Shown in pieces: positions 23,042 to 34,460 of a DNA stretch of 64,000 bases (position 1 is the stretch's first letter; the number at the start of each line of letters is the position of its first letter). Source of the stretch: Tolypocladium sp. Sup5 PDA-1 (lineage: Eukaryota; Ascomycota; Sordariomycetes; Hypocreales; Ophiocordycipitaceae); the NCBI GenBank assembly GCA_000750105.3, contig JPHH03000009.1, positions 682,001 through 746,000 on the forward strand. The letters are read 5' to 3'. Position numbers and translations under genes: made by a program. The notes beneath the pieces were generated by a model. The model worked only from the letters and a program-made list of their open reading frames with translations. It searched no databases and had not been told where the DNA came from.

Positions 23042-24567
23042 CTACTTTCGGTAGAAGATCTTTAGGTAGCATGTCAGTCATCTCTTCCTTCTTGTGGAGC
23101 GGCGGGGTCGGCGAGGGCATACCTTCTTGAACTGGAAGTGCAGCTGGAGGATTCCCTGTAGGTTGAAAAGGTCAGTCGGCTCCACACGTTCTAGAATACG
23201 CCGACCGTCCGATACGGCTTGCTACTCACCTTGTCAAAAGAGCTTTTGAAGCCACGCTCCTTCTTGGCGCTATAGTCCCACTCCCGGTCGACGATTCGGA
23301 ACGCAATGTCCTCGTACGGAGGGCCAGCGATGAATCGGATGAGGCACGTATCCTCTTCGCCGGCTGCAGCAAAGGACTCTCCCCGCTTTCGTCCATTCTC
23401 TCGGATGATCTTGTATGTCGGAGTCTTCATCGTGTCGATCAGGTCCGGATAGAAGATGTTGAACTTGTAACCCTGCACAACTTTGGGGGGAGGGGCTTCA
23501 TGGTCGTAGTGCGTCTGGTTGTACTTGTTCCACTCATATCCCATCTGCACTCTGTTGAAGTACCTGGGCTTCCTCGCTCTGTACTGCGCAGCCCACTGGG
23601 GCTTCGCGCCGCTGGGGACAGCCTCCTCGGCCGTGAAGATTTCTTCGTTGTCCAAGATGCCCCGTGCAGCCTCTCGATCGTAGAGGGCCTTGGTTGCCTG
23701 TGACATATCCTCGTTCTCCGCTAGAGCGGCAGTCGCATCTGGCGTTGCGACAGGCGACGGGGCATTTGAGTTGCGAACACTCGCTTGCGATGGCTTGCGG
23801 TCTCCGCCGTCTTTCAAGAGCTTCTCCCGTGCCTCGGAGGCGGTCTGAAAGATGCGCTCCAGCGTCGCCTTGGCTTTCCGGACGACCACTTCGCGCATCA
23901 GTTGCTCCCAATAGTCTGTATCGATGAGCTCGCTGCCTCGGAGCTTTGCCTTGATGTGGCTCTCCAGCGTCTCTAGCTGCTCGTACGTCTTTGAACTCAG
24001 GATCTTGTCGATGTTATCGGCGACAACCCTGAGCGCCCGGTCGTCGCGCCCCAAGGGATCGAGTTTCGACTTCTGGTCTTTGCACAGCGTCCGCAGAGCC
24101 TCCCAGTATTGCTTGTTGGTCGCATCTGTTTCGAGGGCAAGATATGCACCGATGTCGGAGTCTAGCTCAGTGAGCTGGGCGGCGGTGCCAAGGGACTCCA
24201 CAACTGTCGCGGGTGCGTTGAGCTCGATGTCTAGGTCGCCGTCGTTGTCGTCGAACACATCACGGTCAGGGTCGAGGTATCTCAGGCCAAACGCAAGGTG
24301 GTCGACAGGCTTCGCCCGGCCCTCGCGAACCCGGATGTCGGCCTTCTTCTTGGATTGCTTCAAGACAAATTTGTCCTCGTCGGCCACAAACTGGCGAGAC
24401 TGCTCATCCGAGGAGAGGTATCTGGCCGCGCTTTGGGCGGTCTTGGCGTGGGCATCTGGCCGCGTCGCTTTCGTCACACGTGTGTTGGGATCAGCGCGCG
24501 GAGCCGTAACGTCTCTGCGGCTCGAAGAGCCGTTGTTGGCCAGCATGGCCCGGCGTCCGGGGTCCAT
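23042..24567 (-). CDS. Cactin (splicing-associated protein)
   Basis: Exons are complement(23042..23059, 23123..23155, 23230..24567), with introns of 63 and 74 bp; 462 residues. Cactin is a conserved nuclear protein linked to spliceosome function. The Cactin mid domain includes FVLKQSKKKADIRVREGRAK and DIGAYLALETDATNKQYWEAL. The C-terminal domain is complete: YNQTHYDHEAPPPKVVQGYK, FNIFYPDLID, IRFIAGPPYEDIAFRIVDR, WDYSAKKERGFKSSFDK, then, across two tiny exons, GILQLHFQFKKIFYRK. The 33-nt and 18-nt final exons are certain because they restore the conserved C-terminus. The usual Ser/Arg-rich N-terminal region of animal Cactins is missing or very short. The open frame extends to 24597 but begins with TTG, so the ATG at 24567 was used; an extra 5' exon is possible. 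Confidence 0.92.
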
Positions 24568-24993
24568 CCTTCTTGGGTGCCTTGGGGAATGGCACAAGAA
24601 AAGCAGCCGCGCGTGGTTGAAGCATAGAACAATTCGCCAAGCTGAACATGGAGGTTTCGTAGAAGTGCAGGCAGCTGGCAGTCACATGACTGGTGAGTGA
24701 CGTCCAAAGTGGGTCCGCTCTATTTATGGGCCTTGGGACACCCACTCTTGCCACTGAAGCCTGCAGGAGCAAGAGGCATGACCTTTGTTCTGAGTTCAAC
24801 TTCTGACAACTTCTGATTCGCCAAAACTTGGCACGAACTTCGACTGCCTCAGTAACCAACCGCATGATAGTACAAATGACGGAACCTTCAAGTGATTAAT
24901 ATGCCACCACACGACGCCCTCGGACATACTCGTACGACCAAGCTATATCCCTTTCCCAGCAGGCCAATACGACGCATGGTCGCCAGCGGTCGT
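24568..24993. other. intergenic, Cactin promoter
   Basis: A 426-bp spacer between the Cactin start and the 3' end of the Zn2Cys6 regulator, both on the minus strand. Nothing else is recognised. Confidence 0.55.
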
Positions 24994-27954
24994 TTACCAT
25001 CCCTTGCGAGGTTGTGCTGTTTCCATCTCTAATCCGCGTATGCTCTGGCTCCAATCCTGCCAGTCGAAATCGTCCCCTAGCATATCCGTATCTTCCACCA
25101 CCTTGTCATCAAACTTGGTATTCATGACAGTAAATGGGTCGGACCACAGGTAGGGTGTTGCTTGATCGTCTTTCGGCGGCTGGGTCTGAAGTGTGATCGC
25201 CTGCTGCCTCAGAGCCTCCTGCTCCGTCATCCGGTTCTGGAAATCCGCAGCAGGAGACACAGTCGCTGACATGCCTGGATCCCTTGCCCCGTTGTTGGCG
25301 GCATTCCAGAACTCTGCCATGCTGAGATTCGGTTGGGACATGAGCTCATCCATGTACTGCATAGTCTCGTTCGAAAGGTCCATTTGGACTGGCACCGGGA
25401 TAACGGGCAGCTTCAAGGTCTGCTGCGATTCTTGTGAATACAGCGCATTGTTCGCGGCCAACCCTTCTCTGGTCACAAGTTGTGCCCCTGTAGGCGACTG
25501 ACGGGTGGTGAAAGGCAGCGGGCTTGCTCCATCTGGTCGCATCAGCACGCGCCACTTCTCTCTGATCTGCTCCATCCGGCTTTCGGTGCCAGGAACTGGC
25601 CCGAATCGTGCTTGCGCGGGATTCATGCGCTCTGCAAAGTCCAGCCGACGGGTTTCCTCTTGGTTCGCCTTGAGCCGAGCGATCTCTGCTTCACGATGTC
25701 GCCGAGCCCTCATGAACAGCTTGCGCAATGGCAAAAACACAGCGGCATGGTCGGCCCTCCTTGCAATCTCCACGGGGTCCTGGTCGTAGCCATTGACGGC
25801 TTCCCAGCCACGCTCCACCAAGGGTGTCCACGGTCGCCGGCAGGTCTCAATAAGCGTGTAAGCAATGGCGTGCCAGTTCGTATACGTCTTGAATAGCCAA
25901 CGATACTGCTTGGACCGCGGGTCCGTGTTCAGTTTGTGGTTGTATTCCACGATTTCGATGGCAGCGACGTATATTCGTTGCCGGATTTCGCCAGAGAGCT
26001 CGTAGTCGGAGCCGGGGAACAGCATAGGTTGGTAGATGACGAGGCACATCTTGGCCATGATGACACGGGCAATCATGGCGGCCACCCAGTACAGGGGGTC
26101 AGTTTCGTCGAGGACGTGCTGCAGGAACTTGTGCTCGAGGCGCTGATACACCTCTATGAGCATGTGCTCCCTCTCCGCTATGCTGCTCTCGTCTGCCTTG
26201 GGACACAGGGAAGCCATCGCCGACGCCGCCGTGACGAGTCGTCTTGACAAGGCGCAGATTTCGCCTCTCATGATGGAGACGGCGCAATCAGACCTACCCT
26301 CGCGCGGTACTGGGAATTCGGTGCTCTCGGGGCCAATGTCTGCATCGTTGATGTTACTCGGCATCTGGGTATCAAAGGAGCGCGCGCCAATCGCAATGTC
26401 GGTGCCGAGTTCTTCTGCGGATCGAAGGTCCAGCATCAAAATGGCCCACCAGAGACGCCTCCTGATTTCGGTATCGAAAGGCGTGAGCTTGAAATGTGTT
26501 CCATCGCGATGAATGCCCATGCCCTGAGCAATTCGAATGAGCAGGCCAGTCAGCGCCCAGCAAAATCGGCTCTCATCGTTTATTCTGACGACGATGAGGA
26601 AGAGAGTAAACGCCTGTACGACCACAATGTCTGACGTGTCCAGAAAGCTAGCCTTTGCCAGAGACTGCTCCAAAGCGAATCGATACTGGGCAAGGAGGTC
26701 GTCTTTATTGGCGCCAAAGTTGGTCTCCACCTGTATCATGAGTATTAATTACCCGTCGCCACACTTGCATGCCGCAGTCTGATTCAACATACCTCCTCCG
26801 GCTCGAGAGATGTGACAGCCGAAAAGTAAATGGCAAATACCAATGCTTCATGGCTGGGGGAGAGTTTCTCCGCGTTTCTCCTGGCATCGCGCAAGACGAG
26901 CTCGGTGGTCGGAATGTGTAGGACCTTGATGAGCGGCTCGACATTCTCTTGGTACACAGACCACAAGAACGTGACATGAGACGGAAGCGGATGGCACTTT
27001 CGCAGACTGACATCGGCCGACCGATAGCCCAGGACGAATGCATGGTGGTCGGCTATAGACCCGAAACCGGTGGTAGGGGAGTCGGTTGGCGTTCCTTCAT
27101 AGTCCGACTCATCGGCGTCCTCGTCTGTGAGCTTTTGCGTCTCCTCGCGGATCGCATCCAGCTAGTATTCGCGTTAGTCTTTCGCCAAAACGTCGCCAGT
27201 CGTGGGGATGAAAACTCACCTCGTCATTCAGCTTCGACCAGAAGCCACTGCTAACGTATCTGGATGTGCCCCGTGTGTCATCCAGCACCATCCGCCCAAA
27301 GTTCTTTTGCATTTCCCGTCCCTTCTCATTGATCAGATCGCCAGCCGAATCGTTGTCTTTGGAGCTAGGGCTTCCTTCCGGGACCATGTCCAAACTGTCG
27401 GACAAGTTTCTTTGAGGCAAGCCATCGTTCCCGACAAGGTTAACGTACGCCAGGTCGGGCGAGCCCGCAGACGAACCCAGTTTGCCGCCCGATTCGACCT
27501 CGATCTGCCCGCTGAGCTCCTCCACGATGCCCTCCAGCTTTCTCAGCCGCTTTATCAGCTCCACCTCCCTCTGGCTCGAGTTCTTTGGCGCCGCGTTCGG
27601 GTCCTTGGGTCGCTGCTGGCGGGGGGCGCGCCCTGGGGCGGGGAAGACGCAGGGGATCAAGGCGCGGCGGCAGTTTGAGCAGGGCATCTGCTTGTCGCAG
27701 CGGACCTTGCGCCGGCGACACGTAACACAGGATCGCGGGTTGAGGACGGGCGCTCCCGAGCCACCCGACGCGAGGATGGGGCCGGTGTGGGCATCCGGAC
27801 CCGTCGTCTGATAGACGGTGACGTTGTGGCTCGAGTGCTGCGCCTGCTGGGCGGACCCATCATGCTGGGACGGCGACTGGGGCGACGGCATGTTCGTGGA
27901 GTCGCCGCCGTCAGACCGCTGAGCCATGCTGTTGAAGCCGAAGGAGTTGGACAT
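24994..27954 (-). CDS. Zn2Cys6 fungal transcription factor
   Basis: Exons are complement(24994..26730, 26793..27161, 27220..27954), with introns of 62 and 58 bp; 946 residues. This is a fungal-specific nuclear regulator. The binuclear zinc cluster has Cys at 76, 79, 86, 92, 95 and 102 (spacing 2-6-5-2-6), in CVTCRRRKVRCDK. A linker and a coiled-coil dimerisation segment follow (EVELIKRLRKLEGIVEEL). The fungal transcription factor regulatory domain occupies the middle, about residues 300-650, with FSAVTSLEPEEVETNFG across intron 2 and the typical GMGIHRDGTHFKLTPFDTEI / RRRLWWAILMLD segment. The C-terminus is disordered and ends in an acidic, Trp-containing stretch (DDFDWQDW) that could be an activation domain. 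The target pathway is unknown. The frame extends to 28026 without an ATG, so the Met at 27954 is used. Confidence 0.92.
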
Positions 27955-29396
27955 TTCTGCGTCGAGCCCAGGTTGCTGAGGTGTGCTCCTAGCGCGACAT
28001 CGGCCACGGTGCTCGAGAGTCGGCACCGATGGAGGGAATCTCGGGGCCGCTCGTTCACGACTATGGTGTCGATATCAGGCTGGTCTTTGGCAGCAGGTGG
28101 TAGGTTTCAGGATGCAAAAATGCATATGATGGAGGGAGAGAACCAGCTCCAGGCGCAAAGGGAGGTGATGGTGAGTGAGCACCACCATTGCAATGTCGGC
28201 GCTTGTTGGTGACGGCTGAGGAGGGTGGGGTGAGGGGAAGTGCAGGGGTGGCTGACCTCACTGGCTTCGCAACGGGGCAATGAAAAGGCGGAGCTTTAGG
28301 GCTGCGATGGGGGTGAGACCGCTGTGGCACGACGGATCCAGGCGGCTCCGACCATCAGCGCGCTATTGTGCTGTCAGCCCGGCCTGGATATTGCGCTAAT
28401 AAACCCCCACCACCTGTTAACCTCCCCAAGCTCCCATCTTTGTCTGTGGATCATGGATCCCGTCCGTTCCAGAACGCCTATGCAGCAAAAGTTGCCTCCC
28501 TTAAGGCGTCTTGCTTTCTGTCACAAATAAATGTCATGGAACGCACGACAGCATACGGAGTAGATGCAAATGTGACAATCAAGCCGTGGCAGGGGGGGGG
28601 ACCCTACCTAAACCTTGAATCCTTCAAGCATCCCGCGCACGTGTCTGTCAGTTGGTCCCAACCAACATGCATTTGCTTACGAATCCGATGCATCAAAGAC
28701 GCGCAGGCTTTCTGCCCCCGATTAGACTAGCACCGCCCAGGGCCACCAGAGAAGCTCAATTCAACAGTGCGAAACGTTGTCTCGGCGAGAGCAGCTTGGG
28801 TCGCACGATGCCGTTTGCCCACGGAGAGACATCTCGATCAACTACAGCCATCTCAGCGATCTTCCCGCCGCTATTGAAGAAACTATGGAAAAGAGATGAA
28901 GAATATCTGCGTGCCCAGCCGCTCGCCGAAGTCTTGATGGCCCTGGCCGTGAAGCTGCGGACGTGTTGGTCTAACGAGTCACCACTTCCTGGCCTTATCA
29001 CACGTCGCCGGGCACCGCAAGGCCTGACTGAGGTGTGGCAGGATGTTTAATGTCGCAGGGTGCACCTCCGAGTTGCATTTCTCCATGAGCCATTTCCGTA
29101 ATTCAGGTTGTTTCAAGCCTAACCTGCCGGGCTGATCAGGCTCGTCAGCATTCTCTGCCAGGCATGTACTCCACCCGCCGCATTAGTTCCATGTGAGTGA
29201 CAGCCCCAGGTTCCAGTCACCAGCATTTTCACATCGTGTTCCGTCCAGACAGACAGGTCGTGTGCGTCGAGTATCTGCATGGCTACGGCATTGAATAAAA
29301 GGGAACCTCGATTGTTCTCCAAAAAGAAAACGACATAGCAGACAGTCGTTGAAAAGTGCAAAAAAATGATCCCAATCGAAGAATGGTACTTATAGG
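27955..29396. other. intergenic, Zn2Cys6 promoter
   Basis: No gene is recognised. It contains a run of nine G at 28592-28600 and a TACGGAGTA word at 28554-28562. The left part is the promoter and leader of the Zn2Cys6 regulator. Confidence 0.55.
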
Positions 29397-29400
29397 AAAA
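29397..29400 (-). terminator. Pol III T-tract of tRNA-Lys
   Basis: On the minus strand the tRNA is followed directly by TTTT. A seven-T run at 29360-29366 could act as a back-up RNA polymerase III terminator. Confidence 0.6.
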
Positions 29401-29488
29401 GCCCGATGCGGGGGTCGAACCCGCAACCTTGAGATTTCGTGTACTCTTCAGTAAGAGTCTCACGCTCTACCGATTGAGCTAACCGGGC
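29401..29488 (-). tRNA. tRNA-Lys (anticodon CUU), with intron
   Basis: An 88-nt gene on the minus strand. The acceptor stem GCCCGGT pairs with ATCGGGC, with one G-T pair. The D-arm contains TAGCTCAATCGGTAGAG (A-box), and the T-arm is GCGGG TTCGACC CCCGC (B-box). The anticodon stem TGAGA/TCTCA encloses the loop CTCTTAA, with anticodon CTT. A 16-nt intron at 29436-29451 interrupts the loop one base 3' of the anticodon, the canonical position for tRNA splicing endonuclease. Without it the mature body is 72 nt. Confidence 0.95.
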
Positions 29489-31162
29489 CAACTGACGTTG
29501 GACGTTGTTGAAATGCGGCTATGTTATTTTAGTATATTCAGGGATGGTGTATGTGGGTGGAACCTTCCTTACTCCGCTGTCCGTCTCGGTCCCACTTTTG
29601 AGGGCTTGGGGATACAGACCCTTTGGCCTCCATGAAATGGAGAATGCTGCTTATAACAAAGCACCTTCACCAAAACAAAGAGTGCTACGGTTTCTGAATA
29701 CGACCGAACCTCTATCCGTAATGAATCAGTTGTCTCATCTCGTGGATAGTGACCAAACTGCCCAACAGGACGGACTGCCAAGACAACGGTAAGAGCCTGT
29801 CCACACGTTCCAGGAAACTCACTGCTACACCAAGTCATAATAGACACCAAAAGGAGACTATTCCCGTGGGTTGAATATCTACTCGTAGGTAAGCCATCGC
29901 TTTGGTTCCCTTGACAAGCCAATTCGATGGCCCGGATGAGGGTCCGTCCGGCTGTGGGGTCAACGGACGGTTCAGGCCCCACTCATTAGGTCGGACCTCC
30001 GACGTGCTCCGTCCGGCCGAATACAAATCACCGATGGCTCTGGCGGTGTTCGGTTACAGGCAGTAAAATGACACGCAGAATCTGCCGGCATGTTTTTATG
30101 ACGAGGAACGCCGTGTCGCTTGAGGCTGCGCATGACGCCCACCCGGGCTTCCAGCCAGTTGAACGACGACAAGTACCGTTACACGAACTGTTCTCACATC
30201 AATTGTCTTAGGTCAGTTCTGTTGTCCAGTGATATCACGGCCGCAGAGCCTCAAGTCACAAGTCGATTGCATTCATGATACTTTCGTTGCCGTGAATGGC
30301 TGGCGCGAGCCGTCTTGCATATAGTGCCACGCGGTGATTGGGGGGGTATTACAACTGCTAGCAAGGTTGATGCTGGCGTCTCCCCTCTTAGCGTGTTCAC
30401 GCCACAACACCACCTATTCCGAACGGAGAAGAATGAAAGCACGTCTTTGGCCGGCCCATTCGCTACGGTCCAGCAAATCGCCAGATTCGGTGATTTCTCT
30501 TTCGCAAACATTACTAAACGCAGGTTGACGAAGTAACATGCATGACCGAGAGGCGAAAGCATCCCTGTCTGGCATCGTGGTCTGGCCCGCGCTTGGAGTT
30601 CTGGACATCTCCCTTTATTTCCACTGTCGCAGAAGATTTGGGGGGACCCTGGCCTATGGCGATCGCATTTTCGGTTGGCAGCGAATCAATCCTCCATAAA
30701 TGTCACGGCCAACAAGCTGCCAACAGACGAGGCAACTCAGACGAGGTAGCCGGCTCGGCAGCCCACCTGCTTGCTAACCCTTGGTTGGCCACGCGTGCAG
30801 GAAGTCCAAGTTGATGCGGGATTGGCCCCTGGAAGAGCCGCATCGAAGATGTGGTGTGGACTGATTGGCAAGTTCATACCGACTATCCCTAGATGGACAA
30901 GGATGGCTAAGCATGAAGTGACCAGGATATCGCCGAGAACTACAGCTGGAGCCACAGAGGCCAACTTAAATAACCGAAAGTCCGCGTCTGAGACGTTGAG
31001 GGCCATCTTGACTCCCCAAGTTGACGTCTTAGCGTCGGTGAAGTGCCTGAGCCGAAGCTCCAAGAAAAGATACCCACAATGGGCAAGGCAAAGGGCAGTG
31101 AGCCTAGGTAAGTGCAAATTCAGAGCCTCGGACGATGAAGCACTAATGCAGCAAGTGCCGCA
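29489..31162. other. intergenic, no gene seen
   Basis: Short ORFs only, none with recognisable content. The right end leads into the doubtful acidic ORF at 31163. Confidence 0.55.
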
Positions 31163-31468
31163 ATGGATCGATTCCTCCAGAGCGAGGAGCTCGCCGACAA
31201 GCTACTGAGTGGCTCGGAGGGCGATGAGGACGACGCAGAGCAAGCTGAGGAGAGTGAGGAGGCTGAGGAGAGTGAGGAGGCTGAGGAGAGTGAGGAGGTA
31301 GAGCAGGAACCTGAGGCTGGAAACGAGGACGAATCATGGGAGGCTGTAGAGGAAACGCCGCAGACAGAAGAAGAGCAGGCTGAGGAGAACTGGGAGGATG
31401 TGGGTGAGGGCAGTGACGAGGAAACCGGGATTGAGCCTTCAGTTGAAGAGACCAAGAAAGAGAGCTGA
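31163..31468 (+). CDS. doubtful small Glu-rich ORF
   Basis: An ATG-initiated ORF of 101 residues, extremely acidic (Glu-rich with Ser, Ala and Trp). Three perfect 18-bp tandem units encode most of its centre, each reading AEESEE. It may be a genuine small acidic protein, a relic of a larger gene, or a low-complexity stretch that happens to be open. No family is recognised and no splice partners are evident. It lies about 330 bp upstream of the uL14 gene on the same strand. Confidence 0.3.
   Translation: MDRFLQSEELADKLLSGSEGDEDDAEQAEESEEAEESEEAEESEEVEQEPEAGNEDESWEAVEETPQTEEEQAEENWEDVGEGSDEETGIEPSVEETKKES
31244..31297. repeat. 18-bp tandem repeat, 3 copies
   Basis: Three identical copies of GCTGAGGAGAGTGAGGAG at 31244, 31262 and 31280, inside the acidic ORF. 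Perfect identity at DNA level suggests recent expansion. Confidence 0.9.
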
Positions 31469-31800
31469 ATGTGAGACACCGCCATTGAGACGGCGTTGAA
31501 GCTTGCATCCTCATCAGCAGTTTCGTGATGTCGCGATTGCAGAATGCTGACGTGCCATCCTCAAGAATTGCAGTGCCATTGGTCGCGAGTGGGTCGTAGA
31601 CGTTGCTCAAAGCGAGTGGGTGCGTCGACCCCACCCCTCTGATAAGTCCCTATCATCACGTGCATTGTCACTCGCTTCCTGTAGGGTTTCTCACCCCACA
31701 GATTGCCTAGGAATTTTTCGCCTGAAAAGATCCAGTTAACCACGGCAACTCGAGACTCGGCAGATTTTCTAACGAATTAACGCCAAAACACACCGATACA
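31469..31800. promoter_or_regulatory. upstream region of uL14 gene
   Basis: A 332-bp spacer holding the promoter and leader of the ribosomal protein gene that starts at 31801. No TATA box was identified. Confidence 0.45.
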
Positions 31801-32778
31801 ATGGCCAAGCTCTCGTAAGTTGCCCCGAATTGCTTTTGCTCTCCCGGATCCGACGATACGACGTGCAAGAGGAGGAATGTCTGGCGGGGGAGGAGGGATG
31901 CGGCTGCACCGACTACTCTTGACGACGATGGAAGGGCTCGCCGAGGGAGTGCGCAGCACCAATCGCTCGCGATGCGTGCGTACGGCAGATCGACCGAGAA
32001 GCCCCCACGGATTTTTCGCCGTTGAGGAAATTTTACGACGTCCATCGAGATACCGAGGAGCATGACGAGCAGGGCCGGGTGGTTCGAGGACGGCTGGCTG
32101 ACAATTTCTCTACAGGCGTGGTGCCCCTGGTGGCAAGCTCAAGATGACGCTGGGTCTCCCTGTGTACGTTGCATCAAACGCAAGATCGACCGACGACCGT
32201 CCCATCGAGCTAACATCCCGTGCAGCGGCGCTGTCATGAACTGCGCCGACAACTCCGGCGCCCGAAACCTGTACATCATCTCCGTCAAGGGTATCGGTGC
32301 TCGTCTGAACCGCCTGCCCGCCGGCGGTGTCGGCGACATGGTCATGGCCACCGTCAAGAAGGGAAAGCCTGAGCTGCGAAAGAAGGTCCACCCCGCCGTC
32401 ATCGTCAGACAATCCAAGCCCTGGAAGCGATTCGACGGTGTTTTCCTGTACTTTGAGGACAACGCTGGTGTGGTATGTGGCTATATCCCGCCGTGTGGCG
32501 GGCGCGTTTAGCAGAGGCGGTCGGGTTGCCAGATCCAGGCCCTACGAGACGTTGCCCTGCACCGGCGTCTACCATGGACGAGCATTGGCTAACAGACCTG
32601 TCTCGCAGATCGTCAACCCCAAGGGTGAGATGAAGGGCTCTGCCATCACCGGTCCCGTTGGTAAGGAGGCTGCTGAGCTGTGGCCCGTAAGTGACGAACC
32701 AATTCTCTGCACACTCGAGCTCCGTGACTAACGCTTCCGCCGCAGCGTATTGCCAGCAACTCCGGTGTCGTCATGTAA
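31801..32778 (+). CDS. RPL23: 60S ribosomal protein L23 (uL14)
   Basis: Five exons: 31801..31814, 32116..32163, 32226..32472, 32609..32686 and 32746..32778, giving 139 residues. The product is large-subunit protein uL14, which binds 25S rRNA near the subunit interface. It reads MAKLSRGAPGGKLKMTLGLP, then GAVMNCADNSGARNLYIISV, GDMVMATVKKGKPELRKKVH, AVIVRQSKPWKRFDGVFLYF and, at the end, RIASNSGVVM; all are characteristic. The first intron is 301 bp, far longer than the others (59-136 bp), and splits codon 5, a pattern typical of fungal ribosomal protein genes. I looked for snoRNA box C/D motifs in that intron and found none convincing. The length equals the family norm. Confidence 0.97.
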
Positions 32779-34460
32779 AGGCGCGTGGAGCGAGCGAAGA
32801 GAAAAGGCGCGGTTCATGTCCTCCCGATGGCGATCGATAGAGCGCAAAGACGTCTACATCCTTAGATTCGGGAGATATGACGGAATGGGAAGTTGGTCGC
32901 TGGATTGGCGGGCTCTGCATTTCGGTTGCGGCGTGTAAGGATGATTCATACCAGGTATCGCATCATGGACAACCAAAAACAAGTACCCGCGCTAGCCCCA
33001 CGTGAACCGCTTGTCCGCAGACGTGAAGGTGGTGGAGGCACGGCCGTGTCGTGGACGGAACCAAGATGGGACGCAGCCGAGAGTCCCCGCGAGGACGCGT
33101 AGACGACATTTGTCTCCACTGAACCTGACGTGCGGGATTGCGCAAGTGATGGCAATGCTTCTACGAGTACACAGTCCCAACATGCCTAAGACAGACAGCA
33201 TGTAGCCTCGGAGGATTCTGTCACCATCACGCTGCGTCCACGAAGCACAGTCCGTCGTAGCCCTGCCCTGGTCCCAGCCACATTCAAGTACGGACTAATA
33301 CTTCGTACGCCGTAGTCCGTAGCATTCCCAACAAAACTACGTACCAACCTCAATGCCACAAGATGAACGACTTGTACTCTGCAGTTGGCGTCCACAGAAA
33401 GTGAGACTTGTCTCGCGGCCACGCCTCGAGAAGTGCGCCACATGGACGGAGGCTTTGGTGGACGGGAGTTAGCAGTCCACCTACCCTGTACCTCGACAGT
33501 TGAAGTTTCCGGACGTGAACATACGTAGCTAGGTATGCAATAGATAAGTTACAAAAACAACCTTCATATTTACGGCCCTTGGTCTGGCCTTGTTTGTCGG
33601 GTCTGCTCTGACTCTGGGCTTAGTCTGCACTTACTCTGGGTAGGCTGACAAGTTTTCAAGGCACGCACGTCAAGATAACATTCATACCACTCAACACTTA
33701 CGAGTAGAAACCACACTTCACAACACATAGTCACATCAAAAGGCACAAAAAAAGGCATAGAATCCGTTTCCCTGTATTGACACAAATGCCCCCAAATATG
33801 TGTCCCCTTTATGCAACAATGCATGCATGCTCAAAATGCACAAATGCCCGCCCCCAGCGTTTGCCGGGTTTTTGCTCCTCGCCAAATTCTCAAAAAAAGC
33901 CAAATCAATCGATCCTCCGTCGACTTGCCGCGAGAGCGAGGAGTTTCTCTCTCTCGTCTGCAGTCGGAAATTGTGTGTGTGTGCGCGCAGTACGCGCCGA
34001 AAAAGCAGCTCGTGGTGGCAAAGTGTCCGCAGAAAATGCGAGGACAACAGAAAACAACACAAGCCTCAAGGAAAGAAAGAGAGATGAAACAAAAACAAGA
34101 GCCAACCAGATGCCAAACGTAGGGAGTTGGCGCGCGTGCCCGCGCGTGTATGCTAATGTACAAGAGTTCCCTTATGGTGCCAGAGGCACGAAATGCCGCA
34201 AAAAAGTCAAAAACTGCCCAAAGCCAGCGTCCCTGAACGTTTCCCGAATGCCGTGGCCGGGGTTGATGGACTTTTGGTCGTGTCGGACGTGATACGTGGT
34301 ATCGAGCGCGTGTGCGCAATCAGTTGGTAGCAAACGGGCCGCCCATCTCAGGCATGCCCTGCTGTATAAGATCGATGTATAAGATCGACCCGAACCGCCT
34401 GCTGCTGTTGTAGAGCGGCGGTCTCATGTCGATGGCCTTGGCCTTGGGGCTTCGGCGTGA
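32779..34460. other. intergenic, no gene seen
   Basis: Lies between the 3' ends of uL14 (+) and the large unknown gene (-). It contains a cluster of TACGGACT/TACTTCGTAC/GTAGTCCGTAG words near 33287-33325 and an AT-richer part near 33540-33830. Small overlapping ORFs at 33777-34319 have no family-like content. Confidence 0.55.

Noticed and set aside
31815..32115. Possible snoRNA in the long first intron of the uL14 gene
   Set aside because: No convincing box C (RTGATGA) and box D (CTGA) pair with terminal stem was found.
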